Shown piece after piece: positions 35,716-46,317 of a stretch of 64,000 bases of DNA (its first letter is position 1; every line of letters starts with the position of its first letter). The position numbers and the translations under genes are program-made. Source of the stretch: Methanolobus sp. (lineage in GTDB: Archaea; Halobacteriota; Methanosarcinia; Methanosarcinales; Methanosarcinaceae); NCBI GenBank assembly GCA_029762595.1, contig JARVGJ010000005.1, forward strand, positions 29,227 through 93,226. Reading direction: 5' to 3'. The notes under the pieces are model-generated. The model had not been told where the DNA came from. It worked only from the letters and a program-made list of their open reading frames with translations, and ran no database searches.

Positions 35716-36236
35716 TATAATTGCGACTTATCACTAAGTGCAATAAAAATTTTTCTATTTTGATCGCGTACACTTTCCAGGCTCAGCAGATGAGGTCCGG
35801 CTTCCAGGACAACACAGCCGTTAAGCATTGCGTTAGAATAATATCCGGCAGATTCTCCGATTATCTGCTTTCCGTTGGTCTCTATATAATAGTTCCTGGC
35901 ATCAGAGGGCCAGTCATCTTCTTTTCCCGGTATCGCTCCCATTACAACTCTGGTATTGTCCGGTATGTTCACATTCAATGTGACACTGCTGCCTGCTCCT
36001 CCATAAGACATCTGGCTGGCATGCGATTCTATCTCCGAGATTGCAGTCTGCGCAGCATATATCTCCTCTTTTTCAAGAAGTGAACTGATCGATGCAGAGA
36101 GAAGCACCACCAAAGCCCCGATGACTATCACCGCAACCGCCATTCTCATGGGTAGGGCATCAGATGCCCTTTCATCGCTACGTATAGCCCTGAGATACGG
36201 GATCAATGGGGCCGTTGGCACCATTGTCGCTTTCAT
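35715..36236 (-). CDS. pilin-like membrane protein, first of the hisS operon
   Basis: A 173-residue protein. [13 protein letters not shown] is followed by a helix at residues about 33-52 ([20 protein letters not shown]), then an amphipathic helix ([19 protein letters not shown]) and a beta-rich outer domain. This is close to the pilin plan: a conserved acidic-basic-Ala head, hydrophobic helix, amphipathic extension and globular end. The ATG overlaps the hisS stop by four bases, so expression follows HisRS. Confidence 0.66.
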   Translation of the reverse strand: MKATMVPTAPLIPYLRAIRSDERASDALPMRMAVAVIVIGALVVLLSASISSLLEKEEIYAAQTAISEIESHASQMSYGGAGSSVTLNVNIPDNTRVVMGAIPGKEDDWPSDARNYYIETNGKQIIGESAGYYSNAMLNGCVVLEAGPHLLSLESVRDQNRKIFIALSDKSQL

Positions 36237-37471
36237 TGTTTATGACCAAGTTCCAATATCACTTCATCAATGCTTAGCAGTTCCTGTTCACCCGTGGTCA
36301 TATTTTTCAGTGTGACCTTCCCTGCTTCTACTTCCTGTTCGCCTATTATTATCACATGACTGGATCCGATGTTGTTTGCATAGGATAGCTGTGCCTTGAA
36401 GTTTCTCTTCATCAGGTCCGTGTAGACCGGCATATGGGGCCGAAGTCTTATAGCAGTTTTCAGGGCATCGGTACGTGTGCTGTCCTTGGCAATGATGACA
36501 ACAGGTATGTCATCAGGGGCCTGGATCTCACAAACCTCCATTATCCTGTCAAAGCCAAGGCCAAATCCTGTGGATGGTACATCGCCGCCTCCAAAGAGCT
36601 TGATGAGCTGGTATGAACCTCCGCCACACACCTGGTTCTGGGCACCAAGACCTTCGGCATATATCTCAAAGACAGTTCCGGTGTAGTAGTCAAGTCCCCT
36701 GGCAATCCCGAAATCAATAGTATATTCCACTCCATAGATGTCCAGGATGCTTAGAAGTTCCTGGAATGCTTCTATTTCCGGGATATTTCCTATAAGGTCC
36801 CTTGCCTTTGCGATCGCTCCTTCTCCTGTAAGGCATATCAGTTCCAGGAGTTTCATGCGCAGGTCTGCAGGGGCATCAATTTCTTCAAGTAACTCATCAA
36901 GTCCAACGTCATCCTTTTTATCAACAAGCCTCATTATCCTGCTCTGCTGCTCCGGCTCCAGAACACTTAGCAGATGCCTGATCACTCCCAGATTGTTCAC
37001 ATGGAGGTCACCTTTTATGCCTGCTGATCTTAGCATCTCCGTTGCAAGTGCAATAACTTCTGCATCAGCCTCAGCGTTAGTGCTTCCTATGAGCTCTACG
37101 CCAAACTGCCAGAATTCCCTGAAGCGTCCCTTCTGTGGTCTCTCATACCTGAAGCAGTTCTCGAAATAGAAAAGCTTTACAGGCTGCTGGTAAGCCTGCA
37201 TCTCATTGACGTACATCCTCATGACCGGGGCGGTCAGCTCAGGACGCAGGGTCATCTCCCTGTCTCCCTTGTCCCTGAAGTTGTAAAGTTCCCCTATTAT
37301 CCCTTCGCCTGATTTAAGCGTGAAGAGTTCCAGGTTCTCAAAGGTAGGTGTGATTATCTCATTAAATCCCCAGTTCCTGACTACCTGGCGTAAGATGTTC
37401 TCTACGTTCCTTCTTTTTTTCGTGTCCTGCGGAAGGAAATCACGTGTGCCTCGTGGTTTACTGATCTTCAT
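36233..37471 (-). CDS. hisS: histidyl-tRNA synthetase
   Basis: A 412-residue class II synthetase. The motifs are [10 protein letters not shown] at the start, [14 protein letters not shown] (motif 2 entry), [27 protein letters not shown], the His-specific [15 protein letters not shown], and motif 3 in [10 protein letters not shown]. The C-terminal 90 residues form the anticodon-binding domain. It heads a leftward operon whose next four genes encode pilin-like proteins, an odd set of partners for a synthetase. Confidence 0.97.
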   Translation of the reverse strand: MKISKPRGTRDFLPQDTKKRRNVENILRQVVRNWGFNEIITPTFENLELFTLKSGEGIIGELYNFRDKGDREMTLRPELTAPVMRMYVNEMQAYQQPVKLFYFENCFRYERPQKGRFREFWQFGVELIGSTNAEADAEVIALATEMLRSAGIKGDLHVNNLGVIRHLLSVLEPEQQSRIMRLVDKKDDVGLDELLEEIDAPADLRMKLLELICLTGEGAIAKARDLIGNIPEIEAFQELLSILDIYGVEYTIDFGIARGLDYYTGTVFEIYAEGLGAQNQVCGGGSYQLIKLFGGGDVPSTGFGLGFDRIMEVCEIQAPDDIPVVIIAKDSTRTDALKTAIRLRPHMPVYTDLMKRNFKAQLSYANNIGSSHVIIIGEQEVEAGKVTLKNMTTGEQELLSIDEVILELGHKQ

Positions 37472-37936
37472 TTCTGGTCAACCTGATGATATGGGTAGTA
37501 AAGGATAGTAGCTTATATGCATGATGACTTCTACTGATAATTGTCGTGTTCATCTGTAAAATGCAGTTAAGCGAACAAATCCTTCTCTGATCTATATGTT
37601 ATCAATAAAGTGTGTCAGTAGTATAAAAGTACTATATTTTACAGTTTCGATTAGTTCTTTATGGGTCATGACTTTGAAGAGAAGCCTTATTTGCAATATA
37701 CAGGAAGGTGTTTTTACATTATCTTTGATGTGTGTACCACCTATGGGTCCGGCCTAATCCTTAATTTTATGGCTGCTGTATCTACTTTGTTCACCGTGCC
37801 AGTATTGAAGGAGTAACGGATGCTTTTGAGGATGGAAATATCTACCACTGCGGGCCTGTAAATCAAAAGCATTAAATATCACATCCAATGTACTCAGTTA
37901 TACATTATTGAATCAATTTCTGACAGAGGTAATATT
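37472..37936. other. divergent promoter spacer hisS / trpB2
   Basis: A 465-base AT-rich stretch between divergent genes. TTAAATAT at 37872-37879 is a plausible TATA box for trpB2, which has AGAGGTAAT before its ATG. I found no RNA gene, repeat or credible ORF. Confidence 0.4.
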
Positions 37937-39235
37937 ATGGACCACACAAAGATCTTACTTGATGAAAATGAGATGCCAACACAATGGTATAACATCCTTG
38001 CGGATATCAAGGTGGACCCGCCACTAAATCCGGCAACCAAGGAGCCCATGGACCCCAAGGACCTTGAACCTATATTTGCCAGGGAGCTCATAAAACAGGA
38101 GATAAGCTCTGAGAGATATATCGATATTCCAAAAGATATCCTGGAGATATACAGTCTCTGGAGGCCATCTCCTCTTCACAGGGCTCACAGGCTTGAAAAA
38201 GCACTGGGGACACCTGCAAAGATATATTACAAGAATGAAAGTGTCAGTCCCGCCGGAAGCCACAAGCCTAATACTGCCATTGCACAGGCCTATTATAATA
38301 TGAAGGAGGGCACAGAGAGAATTACCACCGAAACCGGTGCAGGACAGTGGGGCAGTGCATTATCACTCTCATGTAATTACTTTGACATAGAATGTAAGGT
38401 CTACATGGTACGCTCAAGCTTCTACCAGAAGCCATACCGCAAGTCCCTGATCAATCTATGGGGGGCCAATGTAGTTCCGTCCCCAAGCACTGAAACACAA
38501 TTTGGAAGGAAGATCCTTGAGATGTATCCGGAAACCACTGGCAGTCTTGGAATTGCAATCAGTGAGGCCATAGAGGAAGCTGCGCTCAATGACAATACCA
38601 AGTATGCTCTTGGCAGTGTGCTCAATCACACCTGTCTTCACCAGACAGTTGTTGGTATTGAGTCCCAGGCACAGTTCGCCAAGACAGAGGATTATCCTGA
38701 CATAATCATCGGATGCTGTGGTGGCGGAAGCAACCTTGCCGGTGTGAGCCTGCCTTACATAAGGGACAACATTGCCGGTAAGACCGACACCAGGATAATC
38801 GCTGTGGAGCCTTCTGCATGCCCGACCCTTACATCAGGGCAGTTCAGGTATGACTTTGGTGATATGGCCCAGATGACACCACTGCTTAAGATGTACACAC
38901 TTGGTTCCGAGTTCATACCCCCTGCCATCCATGCAGGAGGTCTCAGGTACCATGGTGCCTCCCCGATAGTCAGTAAGCTTGTTGCCGATGGTCATATGGA
39001 GGCAACCTCCTATCACCAGATAGAGGTGTTCGATGCGGCTGTTACATTTGCACGCAGTGAAGGTATAGCACCAGCTCCTGAGTCATCACATGCCATTAAA
39101 TGTACTATTGATGAAGCCCTTAAGTGCAAACAGACAGGTGAAGAGAAGACAATAATGTTCAACCTGAGCGGCCACGGACACTTTGACATGGGTTCCTATG
39201 ACAAGTACTTCAGTGGCGAGCTGAGCAACGACTGA
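37937..39235 (+). CDS. trpB2: tryptophan synthase beta chain, TrpB2 type
   Basis: A 432-residue PLP enzyme of the TrpB2 group. The PLP Lys lies in [14 protein letters not shown], followed by [13 protein letters not shown], the phosphate loop [12 protein letters not shown] and the TrpB2-type C-terminal [17 protein letters not shown]. TrpB2 makes tryptophan from indole and serine or phosphoserine without a tight TrpA partner. No other trp gene is near, so it is a stand-alone gene with its own terminator. Confidence 0.93.
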   Translation: MDHTKILLDENEMPTQWYNILADIKVDPPLNPATKEPMDPKDLEPIFARELIKQEISSERYIDIPKDILEIYSLWRPSPLHRAHRLEKALGTPAKIYYKNESVSPAGSHKPNTAIAQAYYNMKEGTERITTETGAGQWGSALSLSCNYFDIECKVYMVRSSFYQKPYRKSLINLWGANVVPSPSTETQFGRKILEMYPETTGSLGIAISEAIEEAALNDNTKYALGSVLNHTCLHQTVVGIESQAQFAKTEDYPDIIIGCCGGGSNLAGVSLPYIRDNIAGKTDTRIIAVEPSACPTLTSGQFRYDFGDMAQMTPLLKMYTLGSEFIPPAIHAGGLRYHGASPIVSKLVADGHMEATSYHQIEVFDAAVTFARSEGIAPAPESSHAIKCTIDEALKCKQTGEEKTIMFNLSGHGHFDMGSYDKYFSGELSND

Positions 39236-39248
39236 GTTTTTGAAGGAC

Positions 39249-39280
39249 ATGTGGCATTCAATGCCGCATATCTCTTTTCA
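39249..39280 (+). terminator. terminator of trpB2
   Basis: ATGTGGCA and TGCCGCAT (39249-39256 and 39262-39269) pair with one G-T wobble, followed by a pyrimidine run TCTCTTTTC. It lies 13 bases past the stop. The remaining spacer to 39514 shows no gene. Confidence 0.6.
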
Positions 39281-39514
39281 TTTTCTGCACAGAATAGACA
39301 TTTTTACTTCTGCATAGCTCCAAAAAGTTTATTGCTTATTCCTCTGAAGTATTTAGTGGAGTGAACAAATAATTCTGGCAGGGAGTGTATCTTATATCAA
39401 ACATGGAATGATTAGCTGGAGCTGTATTTGCTTAAATGTGATCATATGATTTTTTAGTTTTTGATAGTATCCTGTCCGATAGCTTGTGCACTTTCAAACG
39501 GATAAGGGGTCAGT

Positions 39515-40990
39515 ATGAAAGAGATATATGACAAAATGGCTACAGAAGCCATGAATGCACAGAAAGCGGTTGTAAGCACTATAAATAAGAAGCGTGGTAC
39601 TGCATTTAAGGTGGAAGATGCAAAGCCATATGTTGATGCAGTCAACATGATGGAGCCAAAAGGCGACCAGTGCAAAGAAGTATTCGACCTGCACATAGAT
39701 TCGGTAAATAAGCATTATGAGATCCTTTCTGGTTTAACGGACAGTGTGAGGCCAGAAGATGATCCATTTGTTGAACACTACCAGACACCTCCTATCATGG
39801 ATATATTGTACGAGGAAGATCCTGCATTCAGGACATCTGTGGAGAAGTTCATTGAAAGGATCGGCAGGTCTGGGGCTCTCATCGGTAAAGAATCGATACG
39901 AAGATACGGGGGTTTCTATGGTCCTACCTGCGTTGTAGACTTTGCCTTTGTTCCCGGAAGTACAAGCAATGTGGTTAACAGGATTCTGCAGAAAACAGAT
40001 ATTCCGGTGGACCACAAGCGTGCGATACTCTCTTCCAAGTCATGGGGAATGAACACATCATACGGCATTGGTGCCAAATTCCAGATGGCAATCGAGAATG
40101 GCAAGACTCCGGATGAAGCCTTGAAAGAAGAGATAGAGATGCTTCAGATGGTCTATGATACACCCATGGTTGCCCAGGCCAGGCTCATGGATGAGGCTGG
40201 TCACACATCCTTTGACGTGAAGAAATACATGAATCAGTACAAGCAGAAGATGAAGAAGACGGTAAGGGCTGCAATGGATGCTGATGTGTTCTACGGTAAC
40301 ATTGTTACTGTTCCGGCGTACGGCGTGGGTGATGTTGCCCACCACATATCCCAGTCAATGTTCAACATGACAAAGGATGATGTGGTCATGGCTATCATCA
40401 ATGCTGTGACCGATGTAATGGACGGGACCATGAAGAATGCCATGGGCAAGTTCAGGGACGAGTATTCCCCGCTGACCATAGCAACGGACGCTGCTGCAGC
40501 AGCAACCACCAAGATACTCTGGATGGATGGTTTTACAACCATGATGGTACTTGACCTGCTGGTCAAAAGATTCCACAACCTGGTCCTGAACAATCCTGCA
40601 AGGGGTGCTGCGGCCGAACTTCATAACGTGGACTTCATTGACCTGATAGAAAAGGGCGAACGCATTATTGATCATAAACCAAGGGGTATGGGTGGTATAG
40701 TCCAGGACATACCCGTTGACCTGAGTCCCATTGCCAGCAACGAGGTTCTTAACAACCCGCAGCGTTACACCTATCCGGCATGTGCCATCACTGTCCGGTT
40801 CTCGGCATTGATGAGGCTGGCTGACTTCCCGTGCCTGCTGACCAGTGAACCTGTTACAGCAACGATGCTTACAAACATCATAGCCCTCCATAAGACAGAA
40901 CCGCATTCTCCGGCACGTACCTGCAAGTTCTGTGCTGCCAACTACTTCGATTACAAATGCAAGTATTGTAACTGGACGGAGGCAGTCTGA
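39515..40990 (+). CDS. DUF2193 family protein of methanogens
   Basis: A 491-residue soluble protein that I recognise as the archaeal DUF2193 family, widespread in methanogens and without a known function. The body is alpha-helical, with conserved-looking stretches such as SKSWGMNTSYGIG, VGDVAHHISQSMFNM and ARGAAAELHNVDFIDLI. The C-terminus carries CKFCAANYFDYKCKYC, two Cys pairs that should bind zinc or an iron-sulfur cluster. AGGGG precedes the ATG. It is a single gene with a strong terminator, between trpB2 and hel308. Confidence 0.75.
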   Translation: MKEIYDKMATEAMNAQKAVVSTINKKRGTAFKVEDAKPYVDAVNMMEPKGDQCKEVFDLHIDSVNKHYEILSGLTDSVRPEDDPFVEHYQTPPIMDILYEEDPAFRTSVEKFIERIGRSGALIGKESIRRYGGFYGPTCVVDFAFVPGSTSNVVNRILQKTDIPVDHKRAILSSKSWGMNTSYGIGAKFQMAIENGKTPDEALKEEIEMLQMVYDTPMVAQARLMDEAGHTSFDVKKYMNQYKQKMKKTVRAAMDADVFYGNIVTVPAYGVGDVAHHISQSMFNMTKDDVVMAIINAVTDVMDGTMKNAMGKFRDEYSPLTIATDAAAAATTKILWMDGFTTMMVLDLLVKRFHNLVLNNPARGAAAELHNVDFIDLIEKGERIIDHKPRGMGGIVQDIPVDLSPIASNEVLNNPQRYTYPACAITVRFSALMRLADFPCLLTSEPVTATMLTNIIALHKTEPHSPARTCKFCAANYFDYKCKYCNWTEAV

Positions 40991-40994
40991 GCAC

Positions 40995-41020
40995 AAATGT
41001 GCCTCTATGAGGCACATTTT
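40995..41020 (+). terminator. terminator of the DUF2193 gene
   Basis: AAATGTGCCTC and GAGGCACATTT form a perfect 11-bp stem around TAT, ending in a short T run, five bases past the stop. Confidence 0.8.
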
Positions 41021-41105
41021 ATACTTTATGAACTACTATCTTTTCCTGAAATGATCGACAGGGTAATTTTAATTACATATTACTCTCCTTTAAACCCCGG
41101 TTACC

Positions 41106-43358
41106 ATGAAAATAGAATCCCTGGACCTGCCGGATGATGTAATTCGTTTCTACCTGGATTCGGGTATAGAAGAACTCTATCCACCTCAGGCAGAGGCAAT
41201 TGGAAAGGGTTTGCTTGAAGGTAATAACATACTTGCTGCAATTCCCACAGCCTCAGGAAAAACATTGCTTGCCGAGCTTGCGATGTTAAAGGCGATCTCA
41301 AGAGGTGGCAAGGCACTTTATATTGTACCCCTGCGGGCCCTTGCAAGTGAAAAGTTTGACAGGTTCAGGACATTCTCCTCTGTTTTGGTAAAGGGCCCGG
41401 GACATGGCGGCCTGAAAGTCGGGATCTCCACAGGTGATTTCGAATCCCGTGACGAGTGGCTGGGGTTAAATGATATCATCGTTGCCACATCTGAAAAAAC
41501 AGATTCGCTCCTGCGCAATGAGACCAGCTGGATGCAGGAAATAACCACCATCGTGGTTGACGAGGTGCATTTACTTGATTCTGCCAACAGAGGTCCAACT
41601 CTTGAAGTCACGCTCACAAAGCTCATGAAACTTAATCCTGATTGTCATATAATAGCTCTTTCAGCAACCGTTGGAAATGCTAGTGAAGTTGCAAACTGGC
41701 TGAAAGGAAAACTTGTGCTCAGTGAGTGGCGTCCTACAAGCCTTCGTGAGGGTGTTTACTATAATGGCAACATACATTACCATGGTTCACAGAAGCGCAT
41801 TGAAGCCAGATCACAGGATGATGCAGTTAACATCCTTCTTGACACATTAGAGGAAGGGGGCCAGTGCCTTGTATTTGAAAGCAGCCGTAAGAACAGTGTT
41901 TCATTTGCCAAAAGGGCAGGCACAAAGGTGGCTGAAACTCTTGACAAGCCTACAAGAAAAGCACTTGATGAACTCGTCGAGGAGATCATAGAGAACGGTG
42001 AGACCGAGGCAGCAAATGAACTGGCAAAGTGCGTGAGGAACGGAACTGCTTTCCATCATGCAGGACTAAACTCTGCACACCGCAAGATTGTGGAGGATGG
42101 TTTCAGGGCTAGCAAAATAAAGGTAATTTCCAGCACCCCTACCCTTGCGGCAGGGCTCAATCTTCCTGCAAGAAGGGTAATTATCAGGAGTTATAGGCGT
42201 TATGATCCAAATTACGGTATGCAGCCGATTCCGGTGCTTGATTACAAGCAGATGGCAGGTCGTGCAGGCAGGCCACATCTTGATCCTTATGGAGAGTCTG
42301 TCCTTATCGCAAAATCTTATGATGAGATGGCAGGACTGTTTGATAATTATATCGATGCTGATGCAGAGGACATCTGGTCCAAGCTTGGTTCAGAGAACGC
42401 GCTAAGAACTCATATCCTTTCGACGATCGTCAATGGCTTTGCAACAACAAGGGCTGGTCTTCTGGAATTTATTGAAGCAACGTTCTTCGCTTACCAGAAT
42501 GATACCTGGGGAATTATGGAAGTTGTAGATGAATGTCTGGATTTCCTGAGATACAATGGTATGCTTGAGGGCGAGGACACACTGCAGCCAACAGTGCTTG
42601 GAAGACTGGTATCTACACTCTACATTGATCCTCTTTCCGGTGCTTACATTGTTGACGGGCTGAAAAAAGCTAAGGCAGATAATTTTACAGATATGACCCT
42701 CTTGCATCTGATATGCAAAACACCGGATATGAGGCAGCTCTACATGAGAACCAGCGATTATGAAGTGATCAACGATATCATCATGGACCGTAGCGATGAG
42801 TTTGTGGAGATCCCACCCAGGTCAAAGGAAGTTGATTATGAATGGTTCATGGCTGAAGTGAAAACCGCGCTTCTTGTAGAGGACTGGATTAACGAGAAGT
42901 CCCTTGACCTGATAACAAAGAAGTTCGGTGTTGGCGAAGGTGATGTCCATGCATTTGCCGATATCGCAGAATGGCTTATGCATTCGACTTCAAGGCTTTC
43001 AGGACTCATTGCACCTGAAATTCCAAAAGATGTTTCCAGTCATGCTGCACTGCTGGAAAAAAGGATACACTACGGAGCTTCGTCTGAACTTATCGAGCTT
43101 GTAAGCATCAGGGGAATTGGTCGTGTGCGTGCACGTAAGCTATATGAAAGTGGACTTAAAACTGTGCAGGCTATCAAAAATTCTGATATCGGTACTGTAT
43201 CTGAGCTGATAGGTCCAAAGACTGCCAGGAAACTTTTTGATGAGCTTGGCCTTACTTCAGGATTAAGGCCATCCAGGTCAAGTGAGGGCATAAAGTCCGG
43301 AACAATGAGTTCACTTATGGAAAGAGAGCAGAGCACTTTCAATGATTTTGAAAAATAG
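41106..43358 (+). CDS. hel308: Hel308 DNA helicase
   Basis: A 750-residue superfamily 2 helicase. Walker A is PTASGKT (47-53), the Walker B box is DEVH (152-155), motif III is ALSATVGN, and motifs IV to VI include [25 protein letters not shown] and QMAGRAGRP. The C-terminal ratchet domain is followed by a helix-hairpin-helix part ([18 protein letters not shown]). It unwinds lagging strands at stalled forks. The ATG has no Shine-Dalgarno, so initiation may be leaderless. Confidence 0.96.
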   Translation: MKIESLDLPDDVIRFYLDSGIEELYPPQAEAIGKGLLEGNNILAAIPTASGKTLLAELAMLKAISRGGKALYIVPLRALASEKFDRFRTFSSVLVKGPGHGGLKVGISTGDFESRDEWLGLNDIIVATSEKTDSLLRNETSWMQEITTIVVDEVHLLDSANRGPTLEVTLTKLMKLNPDCHIIALSATVGNASEVANWLKGKLVLSEWRPTSLREGVYYNGNIHYHGSQKRIEARSQDDAVNILLDTLEEGGQCLVFESSRKNSVSFAKRAGTKVAETLDKPTRKALDELVEEIIENGETEAANELAKCVRNGTAFHHAGLNSAHRKIVEDGFRASKIKVISSTPTLAAGLNLPARRVIIRSYRRYDPNYGMQPIPVLDYKQMAGRAGRPHLDPYGESVLIAKSYDEMAGLFDNYIDADAEDIWSKLGSENALRTHILSTIVNGFATTRAGLLEFIEATFFAYQNDTWGIMEVVDECLDFLRYNGMLEGEDTLQPTVLGRLVSTLYIDPLSGAYIVDGLKKAKADNFTDMTLLHLICKTPDMRQLYMRTSDYEVINDIIMDRSDEFVEIPPRSKEVDYEWFMAEVKTALLVEDWINEKSLDLITKKFGVGEGDVHAFADIAEWLMHSTSRLSGLIAPEIPKDVSSHAALLEKRIHYGASSELIELVSIRGIGRVRARKLYESGLKTVQAIKNSDIGTVSELIGPKTARKLFDELGLTSGLRPSRSSEGIKSGTMSSLMEREQSTFNDFEK

Positions 43359-43493
43359 GCTATTGTTCTGTATGGGTGAAGAGGTGCACGTTCTAAACAT
43401 TATATATGATGAACAGGTATAAACATCAGAAAATAATCATTATCTTTAGCAATACATCGTTACTAACAAATCACAAACTACAGGGGAATAGAT

Positions 43494-44774
43494 ATGCTTT
43501 ACAAGAAACTATCCGAACTAACCGATGAAGAAAAGAGCAAACTGATAGGACGTGGCGGAGGGGATCTTGCAAATGTCGGCGAGACCGTTGCAGCTATCCT
43601 TAAGGATGTAAGGCATAATGGCGATGCAGCCCTGCGTCAATATACCAGGAAATTCGATGGTGCCGACATTGAGGCGATAGAGGTCACAAGGGAAGAGATC
43701 GATGAGGCTGTGGCAAGTATCGACCCTGAACTCATGAAACACCTTGAGTTCGCTGCCAGCAATATAAGGAAATTCCATGAGGCACAGATGCCTCAAAAGA
43801 TCTGGTTCATTGAGCTTTCACCGGGAATTGAGCTGGGACAGAAGTTCACTGCACTTGAAAGTGTGGGGGCATATGTTCCTGGGGGGAGGGCTTCTTATCC
43901 TTCCACTGCCCTGATGACAATAGTTCCGGCTAAGGTTGCAGGCGTTAAGAATGTGGTTATGTGCACGCCTCCTGGTAAGGATGGAAAGGTTAATCCTCTC
44001 ACACTTGCGGCAGCAAAGGTAGCTGGCGCGGACCATGTTTATAGGCTGGGCGGTGTACAGGCTGTTGCCGGCATGGCCTATGGTACTGAAAGTGTCATGA
44101 AGGTTGATAAGATCGTGGGCCCGGGTAATGTATTTGTGACAGCTGCCAAGATGCAGGTAAGGGATGTTGCAGAGATCGATTTTCCGGCGGGGCCCAGTGA
44201 GTTGCTCATCATAGCGGATGATTCATGTAATGCCAGGATGGCTGCATCGGATATGATAGCTCAGGCTGAACATGATCCAAGTGCGGTGTCGGTGATGGTG
44301 ACAACTTCTCAAAGTATTGCATCACAGGTCAGGGACGAGGTAATAAAACAGGCAAAGGAAACCCTCAGGCAGGATATAGTAAACACTTCCCTTGAAAATG
44401 CTGCAGTCCTTGTGGCATCATCTATGGCTGAATGTGTTTCATTTTCCAATTCATTTGCTCCTGAGCACCTTGAGATCATGGTCCATGACCCGGATCCCAT
44501 CCTTGAAGGTATAGAGCATGCTGGATCTATATTTGTGGGTAACTATGCTCCGGTGCCTGTGGGTGACTATGCATCCGGTACCAATCACGTGTTGCCCACA
44601 GCAGGCTATGCCAGGATATACTCCGGCCTGAACCTCGCTCATTTCATGAAGTCCTCAAGCATACAGAAAATAAGTAAGAAGGGGCTTGAAACCCTTAAAG
44701 GTTCGGTTATTTCGATTGCTGAGGAAGAGGGTCTTAAGGCGCACGCGGATTCTGTCAGGCTAAGGTTTGAGTGA
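43494..44774 (+). CDS. hisD: histidinol dehydrogenase
   Basis: A 426-residue zinc enzyme that makes the last two oxidations of histidine synthesis. Motifs are [50 protein letters not shown], the [14 protein letters not shown] block, AQAEHDP, and the C-terminal [10 protein letters not shown] and [18 protein letters not shown] precedes the ATG. No other his genes are next to it. Confidence 0.96.
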   Translation: MLYKKLSELTDEEKSKLIGRGGGDLANVGETVAAILKDVRHNGDAALRQYTRKFDGADIEAIEVTREEIDEAVASIDPELMKHLEFAASNIRKFHEAQMPQKIWFIELSPGIELGQKFTALESVGAYVPGGRASYPSTALMTIVPAKVAGVKNVVMCTPPGKDGKVNPLTLAAAKVAGADHVYRLGGVQAVAGMAYGTESVMKVDKIVGPGNVFVTAAKMQVRDVAEIDFPAGPSELLIIADDSCNARMAASDMIAQAEHDPSAVSVMVTTSQSIASQVRDEVIKQAKETLRQDIVNTSLENAAVLVASSMAECVSFSNSFAPEHLEIMVHDPDPILEGIEHAGSIFVGNYAPVPVGDYASGTNHVLPTAGYARIYSGLNLAHFMKSSSIQKISKKGLETLKGSVISIAEEEGLKAHADSVRLRFE

Positions 44775-44882
44775 ATTGTATGATGACCCTTTGATTTTTT
44801 TATGCTTCAAATCGGTAATTATTTAATAGGTAAGCACATAGATTATTTTAATAAGTTCTCAACGAACTGGAGAGGGTTACTT

Positions 44883-45287
44883 ATGAAAATAAGAGTTGTA
44901 AGCTCGCGAGAGGAAATACCACATCTTAATCCAAACGAAAAGGTAATTCACCTTGCATTCAGACCATCAAACAAGGATATCTTTTTGCTGGTTCAGACAT
45001 GTCCTAAAGTGGAAGTCATCCAGATACCGGGTTCTTACAGGCGCACAGTCTCAAAGTCCATCGAGATGTTCATGGAAATGCAGAACATCAGGCTCATAGA
45101 AGGTGATGTCTGGGGTCACAGGAAAGATATAAATGAGTACTATAGTATTGCTCCTGCATTACTGGACAAGATCAAAGAACTTAAATCAGAAGGCATGTCT
45201 AATGAGAATATAGTGAACAAACTGGAACGTGAGGGAAAATTGAACAGAGATATGCTGTTGTATGTACTGAGTAAGAATAAGAGTTAA
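44883..45287 (+). CDS. DUF1699 family protein (MreA-like)
   Basis: About 134 residues. The N-terminal half (MKIRVVSSREEIPHLNPNEKVIHLAFRPSNKDIF) and the middle (CPKVEVIQIPGSYRRTVSKSIEMFM) match the DUF1699 family of Methanosarcinales. The C-terminal helical part (LKSEGMSNENIVNKLEREGKLNRDMLLYVL) could be a helix-turn-helix. The family includes MreA, a global regulator of methanogenic pathways in M. acetivorans, as I recall; whether this is its orthologue is not shown. The track starts 27 codons upstream; GGAGAGG before the ATG at 44883 sets this start. Confidence 0.72.
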   Translation: MKIRVVSSREEIPHLNPNEKVIHLAFRPSNKDIFLLVQTCPKVEVIQIPGSYRRTVSKSIEMFMEMQNIRLIEGDVWGHRKDINEYYSIAPALLDKIKELKSEGMSNENIVNKLEREGKLNRDMLLYVLSKNKS

Positions 45288-45318
45288 GAGTTGTAAATCA
45301 GTATTTTAAGGGTTGGAT

Positions 45319-45344
45319 AGTGCGCCATCTTGGAGGTACGCACT
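45319..45344 (+). terminator. possible hairpin after the DUF1699 gene
   Basis: AGTGCG and CGCACT form a 6-bp stem with an inner CC/GG pair. It is followed by AT-rich bases but no T run, so terminator function is uncertain. Confidence 0.35.
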
Positions 45345-45538
45345 TAATATCTATTTTATTAACTGAGTATTTGGATCATTTGTTTGTTTTATTATTGTGT
45401 TTGTTTTGTGTGTTCTTTTCCATATTTTCTTTTCATTGAAGATTCAGGACGATGCATATTTATAACTTGGTAAGTTCATTACCATTCTAAAAACATATAT
45501 TGTATTTCACTTAGAAAAGTATACAGGATTTCATTAAC

Positions 45539-46306
45539 ATGACCCAAAAATATGGTAAAGTCTACTTGGTTGGCTCAGGCCCGGGGGACCCGGAGTTACT
45601 AACACTAAAGGCCCGCAGGCTTCTTGATACTGTTGAGGTTGTGGTATACGACCAGCTTCCCGGGAAGGTTATTATTGATTCCATTCCTGAAAGTACTGAA
45701 AAGATAGATGCTGGTAAATATGCCGGGGATCATACACTTACCCAGGCTGAGATCAATGCTATTATAGTACGCAAAGCCAGGGAAGGCAAAGATGTGTTGA
45801 GACTTAAAGGTGGTGACCCTTATATGTTCGGCCGCGGCGGGGAAGAGGCACAGGAGCTGATCAAAGAGGGAATTGATTTTGAGGTCGTCCCGGGTATAAC
45901 ATCTGCTGTTGCTGTTCCTGCCTATGCGGGTATACCTGTGACACATAGGGACCATGCTTCAATGGTCACTTTCATCACGGGTCATGAAGACCCAACAAAA
46001 GAGGAAAGTGCACTTGACTGGGAGACACTTGCTAAATTCGATGGGACTATCGTCATATTCATGGGTGTGAAAATGCTTGGCAGCAATGTCGGTGAACTGA
46101 TGAAATATGGAAAAGATCCGAAAACCCCTGTAGCACTGATAGAAAGAGGCACACGTCCGGACCAGCGGGTGACTGTGGGAGTTCTTGAGAACATAGCTCA
46201 GATAGCAAAGGAAAGAGCCGTAAAGGCTCCTGCAATTACGGTCATCGGCAATGTTGTGACACTACATGAGCTTCTGGGTGAACAGCTCCCTTCAGGTTTT
46301 GAATAA
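45539..46306 (+). CDS. cobA: uroporphyrinogen-III C-methyltransferase
   Basis: A 255-residue SUMT. Motifs are YLVGSGPGDPELLTLKA, the second loop VLRLKGGDPYMFGRGGEEAQEL, VVPGITSAVAVPAYAGIPVTHRDHA and the C-terminal ALIERGTRPDQRVTVGVLENI. It adds two methyl groups to uroporphyrinogen III to give precorrin-2, the branch point to siroheme, heme (in archaea), F430 and cobalamin. hemD follows after a few bases. Confidence 0.96.
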   Translation: MTQKYGKVYLVGSGPGDPELLTLKARRLLDTVEVVVYDQLPGKVIIDSIPESTEKIDAGKYAGDHTLTQAEINAIIVRKAREGKDVLRLKGGDPYMFGRGGEEAQELIKEGIDFEVVPGITSAVAVPAYAGIPVTHRDHASMVTFITGHEDPTKEESALDWETLAKFDGTIVIFMGVKMLGSNVGELMKYGKDPKTPVALIERGTRPDQRVTVGVLENIAQIAKERAVKAPAITVIGNVVTLHELLGEQLPSGFE

Positions 46307-46317
46307 AGGTGATTTCC

